Source of the DNA: CAIYXB01 sp038146805
GTDB taxonomy: Bacteria; Cyanobacteriota; Vampirovibrionia; LMEP-6097
Direction of reading: 5' to 3'
Length of the DNA: 64,000 nucleotides
Assembly: GCA_038146805.1 (NCBI GenBank)
Contig: JAYQSH010000004.1
Coordinates: 108,157 to 172,156, forward strand
This document shows positions 17,838 to 24,978 of the stretch, in pieces (the first letter of the stretch is position 1; each line of letters opens with the position of its first letter). A model generated the notes under the pieces. It was not told the DNA's origin and made no database searches. It saw only the letters and a list, made by a program, of their open reading frames with translations. A program made the translations under genes and the position numbers.

Positions 17838-19265
17838 TCAATAATCTAAAGCTTTTTGGTTAATCACTGAAGCAACAGGGTACGCACAATAGTCTGCGGC
17901 ATAAAAACCGCTAGGTCTATAATTACCACTAATACCTGTTCCGCCAAAAGGAGCAATTCCCATGGCACCTGTAGTAGCTGCGTTCCAGTTAATTAGACCA
18001 GTTTTACTTTGTTGATAGAATTGTTCAAAATTTGTTTTTGTCTTTGTTAATATTGAGCTTGCTAAGCCAAATTCGCTTTGATTTGATTTTGAAATTGCAT
18101 CTTCTAAATTTTTTGCAATGTAAATTTTCACAAAAGGTCCAAATATTTCCTCATCAAGATCATAATCATTAATTGCAATAATTCCCGGGCTAATAAAAGC
18201 TTCACCTAAGTCTTTTTGGATTTTTGCTTCGAGTAACAGACTCGCTCCATTCTCTAAGTATTGTTTTTGTTTTGTGAGTACTGCTTGTGCTTGTTCTTTA
18301 CTAATTAAACAAGACATAAAGCTTGTTTTTGCGGGTGTCGCTATTTCAATTTTTTGGCTTTGTTCAACAAACTCTTTGATAAAGTTTTCAGCAAAATTAT
18401 TTTTATCTATTAAGATTATTCTGCGTGCACAAGTACATCTTTGACCATTAGAAACAAAGGCAGATTGAATGGCGATTTTTACAGCTTCTTCAATCTCAAA
18501 ATCATTATCAACCACTAAAGAATTATTGCCACCAAGTTCTAAAGCCAAAATTTTATCAATTTTGCCAGCTAAATTTGCATGTAAGATTTTGCCAACTCGT
18601 GTGCTTCCAGTAAAAAATATGGCATTTATATCTGGGTGCTTGCTCAGTGCCTCTGAGCTTTCTACTTCTCCTTGTACCATATTAATGACACCGGCAGGGA
18701 AACCTGCCTCAATAAAGAGTTTGACCCACTCTTCACTAAATTTAGGGCAATAATTACTTGGCTTAAAAATTACCGTGTTACCTGCAATTAAAGCTGGTAG
18801 TATGTGGCCATTAGGAATATGCCCCGGAAAATTATAAGGTCCAAAAATAACACAAACTCCTATTGCTTTATGTTTAGTCAGAGATATACTATCTTTGATT
18901 TCTTTTTTGCTTATACCTGTTCTTTCTTGATAAGCCTGATAGGCGGTTTTTAGTTTTGCTATCATTATTCTTAATTCTGCTTTTGCATCAATTAAGGTTT
19001 TTCCAGTCTCTTCGCAAATGATATTTGCTAAAAATTCTTGTTTTTCTTCTAAAAGGCTATTGTATTTTTCTAGATAGGTCATTCTTTCTTCAAGACTAGT
19101 CACAGACCATGATTCAAACGCTTTTTTTGATGATGCCACAACTTCGTTGATTTGCTCTGGGCTTGTGGCATTACCTTGCCAGTAAATTTTTTGATTTGCA
19201 GGGTTGATTGAAACAAATTCTTTGCCATTAGCTTTTTGGAATTGATTGTTAATTAGAAATGTCAT
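17838..19265 (-). CDS. astD: N-succinylglutamate 5-semialdehyde dehydrogenase
   Basis: AstD oxidises N-succinylglutamate semialdehyde to N-succinylglutamate with NAD in the arginine succinyltransferase (AST) pathway. It is a typical aldehyde dehydrogenase of 475 residues. LALELGGNNSLVV contains the general-base Glu, NGQRCTCARR the catalytic Cys, and IFFTGSTRVGK the cofactor loop. The overall sequence, with FVSINPANQKIYWQG at the N-terminus, is AstD-like. It begins 3 bp after astA, and this adjacency supports the specific assignment. Confidence 0.9.
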   Translation of the reverse strand: MTFLINNQFQKANGKEFVSINPANQKIYWQGNATSPEQINEVVASSKKAFESWSVTSLEERMTYLEKYNSLLEEKQEFLANIICEETGKTLIDAKAELRIMIAKLKTAYQAYQERTGISKKEIKDSISLTKHKAIGVCVIFGPYNFPGHIPNGHILPALIAGNTVIFKPSNYCPKFSEEWVKLFIEAGFPAGVINMVQGEVESSEALSKHPDINAIFFTGSTRVGKILHANLAGKIDKILALELGGNNSLVVDNDFEIEEAVKIAIQSAFVSNGQRCTCARRIILIDKNNFAENFIKEFVEQSQKIEIATPAKTSFMSCLISKEQAQAVLTKQKQYLENGASLLLEAKIQKDLGEAFISPGIIAINDYDLDEEIFGPFVKIYIAKNLEDAISKSNQSEFGLASSILTKTKTNFEQFYQQSKTGLINWNAATTGAMGIAPFGGTGISGNYRPSGFYAADYCAYPVASVINQKALDY

Positions 19266-19268
19266 TTT

Positions 19269-20282
19269 TTAATAAACCCTTAGTATATCGTCTTTGTTTG
19301 CTTGTAAAATATTTAAAATTTCTTGTTCGCAATAGACTTTATCTTTTTCTAGTAAAGCTTTTGCATAAACATAACGAGAGTTTTGAGGATTACCAATTAC
19401 TCTTTGTTTGTAATTATCGTTTAATTTTTCAGTTGCATCTGCTTTTACTAATTTAGATTCTTTGATGATTTTTATATCTGCTATTTTTGAGGCAATTCGA
19501 GGTCCAGCATCAAAAATATCGACGTGTCCATCAAATTTAAAACCTTGTTTTTTTAAGTATTCAAGAGCTGGTTTGGTGTCATCATGGACTTTTGCTATAA
19601 CTTCAATAATTTCTTTGGGTAATAATGGCAAATATATAGGATACTGCGGCATTAAATCGGCAATAAAACCTTTGTCTTTAGCACTAAGCGTATCTGCTTT
19701 TGTAAAATCCATATCAAAAAAATGTTTTACCGTACCCTCCCAAAATGGAGATTTGTTTTCTTTGTTAATATAGCCTCTCATTTCGGCAATCACATTCTTT
19801 GTAAATCTTTGTGGGTTGTCTGCCATATAAAAAAACCTTGCCGCACTTAATAAAGCGCCTAATTTTTGTCCTCTTAAGTCAGGGTCAATAAACAAAGAAC
19901 TTATTATTGAAGGTCCATCAAATTCTTTTTTGAGTGCTAAATATTCAATTTCTTTTTTTACATTCAAGTCTGTTGATTCATGCTGAGCAGTTTTAATTTG
20001 ATAAGAATAAAAGGGTTCAAAACCTCCAATGCGTGCCCTAATCGCTGATACCCCCATTACTTTTTGTGTTTGTAGACAAACTAAAACAAAACGATATGAT
20101 TCGTTTTGAGCTTGAGTTGGTGTAATAGCAAAGCTGTTAAGCGAGTCTTGGATTTTGCTTTTTAATAGTTCTCGATCTGTCGGCAAAGAAGTCATACCCG
20201 GACCGGCTTTTTGTGTAAGTGCTAAAACATCTTCTAAATCATTTTCACAAATTGGTCGCACAAAAAACATATTAAACTTCAA
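19269..20282 (-). CDS. astA: Arginine N-succinyltransferase
   Basis: AstA transfers succinyl from succinyl-CoA to the alpha-amino group of arginine, the first AST step. The 337-residue sequence shows the family's start (FVRPICENDLEDVLALTQKAGPGMTSLP) and the AstA segments SSLFIDPDLRGQKLGALLSAARFFYMA and EMRGYINKENKSPFWE. It overlaps the upstream M20 peptidase gene by 11 bp and is followed 3 bp later by astD. AstB, AstC and AstE are not in this window. Confidence 0.93.
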   Translation of the reverse strand: MKFNMFFVRPICENDLEDVLALTQKAGPGMTSLPTDRELLKSKIQDSLNSFAITPTQAQNESYRFVLVCLQTQKVMGVSAIRARIGGFEPFYSYQIKTAQHESTDLNVKKEIEYLALKKEFDGPSIISSLFIDPDLRGQKLGALLSAARFFYMADNPQRFTKNVIAEMRGYINKENKSPFWEGTVKHFFDMDFTKADTLSAKDKGFIADLMPQYPIYLPLLPKEIIEVIAKVHDDTKPALEYLKKQGFKFDGHVDIFDAGPRIASKIADIKIIKESKLVKADATEKLNDNYKQRVIGNPQNSRYVYAKALLEKDKVYCEQEILNILQANKDDILRVY

Positions 20283-21492
20283 GTTCTCCAGACGCTAATT
20301 TCATTAAAAATAATGCATTTAATAATGATCTTTGCGATAAAGAATCTAAACAAATAAATTCGTCGCTTGAGTGTATCTTGCCTCCCAAAACCCCCATGCA
20401 ATCAAGATTTGCGAGTCCAAACTCAAAAAGATTATTGCCATCACAGCAACCACCAGTATCTCTTTTGCTAAAGTTTTGCTCAAGTTCTTGGGCGCATTTT
20501 TGGTAAGCTGTAAAAAGTTTTTGCATTTTTTCATTTGGGATTTTGGGTTTTCGATTTAGTTTGCCAACTAATTCAAGTTTGAGGTTTTCTTTTTTGTTTA
20601 AATCAGTTATTATTTCTTTGAATTTATCGAGAGCTATTTTTTCATCTGCAAGACTATGAGTTCTTATATTTATACTTAACGAAGCTTGATCTGCTACTAC
20701 GTTTAGAGCACCACCACCATTGATTTTGCCAAAGTTCACAATTATATTTTCTTCTTTGTTATTAAGTTTGTTTGCTTCAAGCATAAATTCAGCTAGAGCA
20801 TAAATTGCATTTTGCCCTTTGCTAAATTCCCTACCTACATGCGCGGCTTTTCCTTGTGCGAGTACATGGAAATTACCCGTGCCTTTACGCCGCCAAGCTA
20901 TTGAGCCATCAGCTAGGCTGGGTTCAAAAATTAAGCCAAAGTCATGCTCTTGAGCAAGCTTTGCAAAATGATTTTGTGATTGGGGGGAACCAACTTCTTC
21001 ATCAGGATTTAAGCAAACGGTCCAGGAGATTTCATCTGCAAAGCGACTATTTTCAAATATTTCCAAGGCTTTTAGCATTACTAAAAGACCGCCTTTTAAA
21101 TCTGCCACTCCCGGTCCATTGATAGTATTGTCATCAATTTCTGTACAAGTTTGAAAATCAGATTCTTCACTAAATACAGTATCTAAGTGCCCCATTAAAA
21201 GGATTTTGTATTGGGCATTTGCTTTTTCTTTTTTGATGAAAATTAAATCACCGAGTTTTTTGTTTATAAAATCACCTTGTGAGTTTAATATTTGGTCATC
21301 TTCCAGTATTTTTTTTTCAATACTTATTTTTTCCTGGAAAATATTTTTAAATTTATCAACAAGAATATTTCCGACTTCATTTACGCCAGTTACATTATAA
21401 GAATAAGAATTTATGTTACAAAGTGCCACTAAATCTTCAATCATTTCTTTTTGATTGATCAAAGAAGATTTAATTTCATCGATTGCCTGCAT
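20272..21492 (-). CDS. M20 family metallopeptidase (ArgE/DapE/CPG2-like)
   Basis: The protein has all M20 zinc-ligand motifs: GHLDTVF, GPGVADLKGG, LNPDEEVGS (catalytic Glu followed by ligand Glu), the FEPS segment and GGKIHSSDEF. It has the usual lid domain between and 406 residues. It overlaps astA by 11 bp, which is strong evidence of a joint function in arginine catabolism. M20 enzymes hydrolyse N-acyl amino acids, including N-succinyl compounds (DapE), so it might release succinate from succinylglutamate or feed the pathway from peptides. This is inference. A -10 box ends 7 nt before the ATG. Confidence 0.85.
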   Translation of the reverse strand: MQAIDEIKSSLINQKEMIEDLVALCNINSYSYNVTGVNEVGNILVDKFKNIFQEKISIEKKILEDDQILNSQGDFINKKLGDLIFIKKEKANAQYKILLMGHLDTVFSEESDFQTCTEIDDNTINGPGVADLKGGLLVMLKALEIFENSRFADEISWTVCLNPDEEVGSPQSQNHFAKLAQEHDFGLIFEPSLADGSIAWRRKGTGNFHVLAQGKAAHVGREFSKGQNAIYALAEFMLEANKLNNKEENIIVNFGKINGGGALNVVADQASLSINIRTHSLADEKIALDKFKEIITDLNKKENLKLELVGKLNRKPKIPNEKMQKLFTAYQKCAQELEQNFSKRDTGGCCDGNNLFEFGLANLDCMGVLGGKIHSSDEFICLDSLSQRSLLNALFLMKLASGELEV

Positions 21493-21499
21493 TTAACTT

Positions 21500-21505
21500 A
21501 CTATA
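21500..21505 (-). promoter_or_regulatory. -10 box of the M20 gene (leaderless)
   Basis: On the minus strand this reads TATAGT and ends 7 nt before the ATG at 21492. It would allow transcription of M20-astA-astD independently of the SMR gene upstream. Confidence 0.5.
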
Positions 21506-21519
21506 TTCTATTACAAGAG

Positions 21520-21834
21520 TTAAGAAACTAGATTTAAACCTATTATTCCAATAACAATCAATAAAATACAGCTTAGCTTTAATAAATTTGCAGTCTCATT
21601 AAAATAGAAAAAGCCTGCACAAACAATACCCACTGTACCAATGCCACTCCAAAGAGCATAAGCTAGACTTAAATCTATTTTTTTGAATGCATATGTAGCA
21701 CAAACAAAACTTAAAACAAAAAATACTATAGTCCAAAAAGAATAATTAGGCTTTAAAAAGCCTTCTGATAATTTTAATTGAACCATAGCTGCAACCTCTA
21801 AAACAATTGCAATAAATAGCAATAACCACGCCAT
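21520..21834 (-). CDS. Small multidrug resistance (SMR) family transporter
   Basis: The 104-residue protein has four membrane helices and the family hallmarks. LEVAAMVQLKLSEGF near residue 13 contains the essential membrane Glu, and SLAYALWSGIGTVGIV lies near residue 58. SMR dimers export quaternary cations, guanidinium or polyamines in exchange for protons. The sequence looks closer to the EmrE/QacE branch than to the guanidinium exporters, but I cannot decide this. The Shine-Dalgarno CTGGAG lies about 7 nt upstream. The gene sits 27 bp upstream of the M20-ast unit in the same direction, behind a leader with a terminator. Confidence 0.9.
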   Translation of the reverse strand: MAWLLLFIAIVLEVAAMVQLKLSEGFLKPNYSFWTIVFFVLSFVCATYAFKKIDLSLAYALWSGIGTVGIVCAGFFYFNETANLLKLSCILLIVIGIIGLNLVS

Positions 21835-21870
21835 AAAAAACTCCAGTGTTTTTAATAAATAACAAAAACG

Positions 21871-21906
21871 AAAAAAAGCGAATCCTAATATCTTTTAGGA
21901 ACGCTA
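21871..21906 (-). terminator. Intrinsic terminator inside the SMR leader (candidate attenuator)
   Basis: On the minus strand AGCGTTCCTAA and TTAGGATTCGCT form an imperfect stem around a short loop, followed by seven T. It ends 36 nt before the SMR start codon. No minus-strand gene lies upstream that it could terminate, so it probably controls read-through into the SMR gene. A perfect AACTCA/TGAGTT hairpin lies just upstream. Confidence 0.65.
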
Positions 21907-21957
21907 ACTAAATTCTTCTAACTCAAAAGTGAGTTTAATAATTGCTTTAATAACCAT
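21904..21957 (-). CDS. Possible 17-codon leader peptide of the SMR gene
   Basis: A short ORF (MVIKAIIKLTFELEEFS) ends with its TAG at the first bases of the terminator 5' arm. A ribosome stopped at its end would cover that arm and could prevent termination. No good Shine-Dalgarno is visible, so this is tentative. Confidence 0.3.
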   Translation of the reverse strand: MVIKAIIKLTFELEEFS

Positions 21958-22067
21958 AAGGTTTATTCGTTAAATACATTATGCCCAATTTTTTGTTATT
22001 TATAACAATGAAATATAATTTAATCGGGTAATTAGTGAGTATCACCTAAGCAATAAAAAGGATATTT

Positions 22068-23432
22068 TTGAAAAACATAGCTAATTTCAATATTTCGTAT
22101 TCTAGAGTCTGGTTTTTAGCTTGGCCTATTATTCTTGCAAATTTAACGATTCCACTGATTGGTGCAACAAATGTTGCTGTAGTTGGTCGTTTGCAAAGTC
22201 CTATTTATATTGGTGCTGTTGCATTGGGTGTTTTGGTATTGCAATGTATTTATTGGAGCTTTGCTTTTTTAAGAAAAAGTACTACTGGAGTAACAGCACA
22301 GGCTTTTGGTGAGGGTGATAAGGCTGGTGTCTTTGCTGCTTTATTTCGCTCCTTGATAATTGCAACTAGTTTAGGTTTGTTGGTTACAATTTTACAAAAG
22401 CCCATTGAGTTTATAGCTTTTAAAATTATTCATGGAAGTGAAGAAGTTGAAGCAATTGCAAAAGTTTATTTTCGTATTCGTGTTTGGGGTTCGATTGCGA
22501 CCATGTCTAATTATGTGTTCTTGGGTTGGTTTTATGGAATTCAAAAACCTAAGCTGGCTTTATGTTTGCGCATAATGATGAATCTACTAAATATACCACT
22601 GGCGATCTATTTGGCTTTAACTTTAAAGATGGGTGTAAATGGAGTTGCTTGGGCGGCTTTTTGGTCACAGCATTTTGTTTGCTTTTTAAGTTATATTGCC
22701 GCTTTTGTAATTTTGTTTAAACATCAAAAAAAAGATTTAAGTTCAAATTTTAAATTTGATATGAATTTTTTAAAATTGATTTTTGATCGAGTAAAATTCA
22801 CTCGTTTATATAAATTAAATACGGATATTTTTTTTAGAACCCTATTAGTCTTTTTTGCTTTTTCTTGGTTTACTTCAAAAAGTGCTTCTAGTAGTGATTT
22901 GGTTTTAGCTACTAATTCTGTGCTTATAAATTTATTTTGGTTTATTAGTTATGCTCTTGATGGTTTTTCAAATTCTGCTGAAACACTTGTGGGGCAAGCT
23001 ATTGGAGCTGGTAAAGTTGAGATGTATAGAAGAGCAGTTAAAGTTACTTTTGTAATGTCTTTAGTGTTTGCTTTGATTTTTGTATTGAGCTACGCTTTTG
23101 CAGGTAATTTTTTGGTATCTGTTTTAACTGACTTAAATTCTATTCAAGAATTAGCAAAAGAATATATGATTTGGCTTGTTTTTATTCCTATTATTGGTAT
23201 TCCTTGTTTTGAGTTAGATGGTATATTTTTTGGTGCAACAAAAACTCGAGTTATGCGAGATATGATGTTTATTAGTTTTGTAGTTTATGCTTTGGCTATG
23301 TTAGTTTTGCCTAAAGTTTTTGCTAATCATGGTTTATGGATGGCTTTGTATATATTTTTACTAGTGAGAGCTTTCACGCTTTATATACATTTGCCAAAAA
23401 TTGAAAAAGAAAATTTTATTCATGGAAAATAA
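22068..23432 (+). CDS. MATE family efflux transporter
   Basis: The 454-residue protein has about twelve hydrophobic segments in the MATE arrangement, with WPIILANLTIPLIGATNVAVVGRL at the N-terminus and an internal repeat (DGFSNSAETLVGQAIGAG) in the second half. It resembles the DinF/NorM group, which exports drugs or metabolites using Na+ or H+. The start is TTG at 22068, supported by the Shine-Dalgarno AAAAAGGATA. The gene overlaps the following hydrolase gene by 11 bp. The gap upstream (21958-22067) shows nothing further. Confidence 0.92.
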   Translation: MKNIANFNISYSRVWFLAWPIILANLTIPLIGATNVAVVGRLQSPIYIGAVALGVLVLQCIYWSFAFLRKSTTGVTAQAFGEGDKAGVFAALFRSLIIATSLGLLVTILQKPIEFIAFKIIHGSEEVEAIAKVYFRIRVWGSIATMSNYVFLGWFYGIQKPKLALCLRIMMNLLNIPLAIYLALTLKMGVNGVAWAAFWSQHFVCFLSYIAAFVILFKHQKKDLSSNFKFDMNFLKLIFDRVKFTRLYKLNTDIFFRTLLVFFAFSWFTSKSASSSDLVLATNSVLINLFWFISYALDGFSNSAETLVGQAIGAGKVEMYRRAVKVTFVMSLVFALIFVLSYAFAGNFLVSVLTDLNSIQELAKEYMIWLVFIPIIGIPCFELDGIFFGATKTRVMRDMMFISFVVYALAMLVLPKVFANHGLWMALYIFLLVRAFTLYIHLPKIEKENFIHGK

Positions 23433-24249
23433 TTCAAAAGATAAGTTTGAGCAATGGCTTTTTACAACTTTGCACTCGCCGGGTGCTTTTGATGGCAAAA
23501 CTGCTCAACAGTGTTTTTTGAATGATTTTAATGAAGCACAAGCTTTGTTTAAAGAGTTTTCTAATATTAAGCAATCTATGCCGACATTTAAAACTTTTGA
23601 TGATTTAGAGTTGAGATTTTGGCTTTTAGAAAAACAAGAAAATAAAAAAATAAAAATTTTGCTTCATGGCTCAGGCTCAAATTTTTGTAAAGCTAAGCGT
23701 GCAATTTTTTTATTAGAGCGCGGTTTTAATGTGGCAATGATAAGTTATCGAGGACATTCTGGTAATTCCGGTAAAGCAAGTCAAGAACTGATTATTAATG
23801 ATGTTAAAGCGGCAATAAATTGTATCAAACATCATGGATATGAGAATGCGCAAATGTGTTTTGAAGCTAGTTCACTCGGAACTTGTGTGCTTGCTCATGT
23901 TCTTACTGATCTACAAGAAAAAAACAATCATTGTTTTGCTTCTTTGATTTTAAAAGCAGCGCCACTAAATTTAATGCACCAAGATAGTTTTATTTCTTTA
24001 GAAAATTATGGTTTGCATTTAGCGCAAGCAAAAAAATTTTTAGAAAAAACTTGGAATCAAGAACTAATATACAAAAAGCTTAAAGTGCAAAAAATTTTGT
24101 TGGTGCACGGTGTTGATGATTTAGTGGTGCCAATTGAGGATAGTAAAAAGATTTGTGCTTTGTTAAAGCCAAATAACCCTTATTTAGAGCTAAAAATTAT
24201 TGAAAATGCCGGACATCGTTTGCAATTAGAGGACTATGACCTTTATTAG
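23422..24249 (+). CDS. Alpha/beta hydrolase
   Basis: The fold is recognised by the oxyanion strand KILLHGSGSNF, the nucleophile elbow EASSLGTC (Sm-x-Ser-x-Sm pattern, Gly replaced by Ala before the Ser pair), the acid in LLVHGVDDLVVP and the His in ENAGHRLQ. The ATG at 23422 lies inside the end of the MATE gene and gives 275 residues. A longer start at 23401 (TTG) is less likely. No signal peptide is seen, so it is cytoplasmic. The substrate is unknown. Overlap with the transporter gene suggests translational coupling. Confidence 0.82.
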   Translation: MENNSKDKFEQWLFTTLHSPGAFDGKTAQQCFLNDFNEAQALFKEFSNIKQSMPTFKTFDDLELRFWLLEKQENKKIKILLHGSGSNFCKAKRAIFLLERGFNVAMISYRGHSGNSGKASQELIINDVKAAINCIKHHGYENAQMCFEASSLGTCVLAHVLTDLQEKNNHCFASLILKAAPLNLMHQDSFISLENYGLHLAQAKKFLEKTWNQELIYKKLKVQKILLVHGVDDLVVPIEDSKKICALLKPNNPYLELKIIENAGHRLQLEDYDLY

Positions 24250-24340
24250 AAATTTTTAAGTTTGCTTTAACCAAAACTTAAACTGGCTTTGTTATTTAAG
24301 AAACATCAATCATGTTAAAGCAACTTGAGGAGAGATAAAA

Positions 24341-24424
24341 ATGACAGAATTAACAAAAATCAGAGTTTTAAATTTCACACTTTTAGGTTTATTAGCCCTA
24401 ATCGTTTCACCTAATTTATTTTAA
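24341..24424 (+). CDS. Predicted 27-residue single-helix membrane peptide
   Basis: The ORF MTELTKIRVLNFTLLGLLAL (then IVSPNLF) is preceded by an excellent Shine-Dalgarno (TTGAGGAGAGAT). It contains one hydrophobic helix and is followed 23 bp later by a strong terminator. The compact unit of ribosome site, ORF and terminator is better formed than for many large genes here. A toxin-like or regulatory small membrane protein is possible. Function is unknown. Confidence 0.5.
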   Translation: MTELTKIRVLNFTLLGLLALIVSPNLF

Positions 24425-24447
24425 TTTTAATCAAACCAATACTGTGT

Positions 24448-24487
24448 AAAGAGTCCATCAAGAAATTGATGGACTCTTTTTTTTTAT
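24448..24487 (+). terminator. Intrinsic terminator after the 27-residue ORF
   Basis: GAGTCCATCAA and TTGATGGACTC form a perfect 11-bp stem with a GAAA tetraloop, followed by a long T run. Confidence 0.93.
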
Positions 24488-24498
24488 TGAAAAATTAC

Positions 24499-24676
24499 AA
24501 ACTGATGTTCTATTGTTCACGGAAAAAAAATCATAAAAAAGCCTTAAAATACCTGAATTTTATTGACTTTAAATTTTTAGTAACATCAAAGCGCTGTTCT
24601 ATCTAAATAAATTCTGCAAAACTGATTATTTTCAATAGTTTTCAATTAAGCAGCTGAAGTTTAGAGCAGCAGTTAA
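24499..24676. mobile_element. Degenerate MITE-2-like element
   Basis: The right end AGCTGAAGTTTAGAGCAGCA followed by GTTAATG matches the MITE-2 end at 40.37-40.39 kb at about 23 of 27 positions. The left end AAACTGATGTTCTA resembles the other inverted end. The interior differs and no target duplication remains, so this would be an old copy. Apart from this I see nothing in 24488-24696. Confidence 0.4.
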
Positions 24677-24696
24677 TGTGTTTTTGTAATTTAGGT

Positions 24697-24702
24697 TATA
24701 AT
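24697..24702 (+). promoter_or_regulatory. -10 box of the 24710 ORF (leaderless)
   Basis: TATAAT ends 7 nt before the ATG at 24710, the same spacing seen at several well-supported genes here. Confidence 0.5.
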
Positions 24703-24709
24703 TTAATTT

Positions 24710-24892
24710 ATGCGTATGAATAATAATTTTGGCTTACCTAGAGCATTTGCTCGAATGAGTGATACAGAAACTCCAACCAAGGAGCCACAAACTAAACCAG
24801 AAAAACCTACTATTCCAGCTGAGCCTGCAAAAAGACCTGAACATGAACCATGTCCGGCTGGTGATCCTGCTGTATCGCCTTGTAGGTTTTAA
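24710..24892 (+). CDS. Small Pro/Glu/Lys-rich hypothetical protein
   Basis: This 60-residue ORF is hydrophilic and rich in Pro, Glu and Lys (TPTKEPQTKPEKPTIPAEP), with two Cys near the C-terminus. It has no signal peptide or helix. The main support for translation is the -10 box 7 nt before the ATG. No family is recognised and it may be spurious. Confidence 0.4.
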   Translation: MRMNNNFGLPRAFARMSDTETPTKEPQTKPEKPTIPAEPAKRPEHEPCPAGDPAVSPCRF

Positions 24893-24978
24893 AATTAATA
24901 ATATCGGATTAACTTTTACTTATTACTTGGTTTTAAATAATTCACTAAAATAAAAAAGCGTGCTAGTCTATTATTTTA

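Noticed and set aside
21835..22067. Guanidine (ykkC-type) riboswitch upstream of the SMR gene
   Set aside because: None of the conserved guanidine-I, -II or -III motifs is visible; only a simple hairpin and a terminator are seen.
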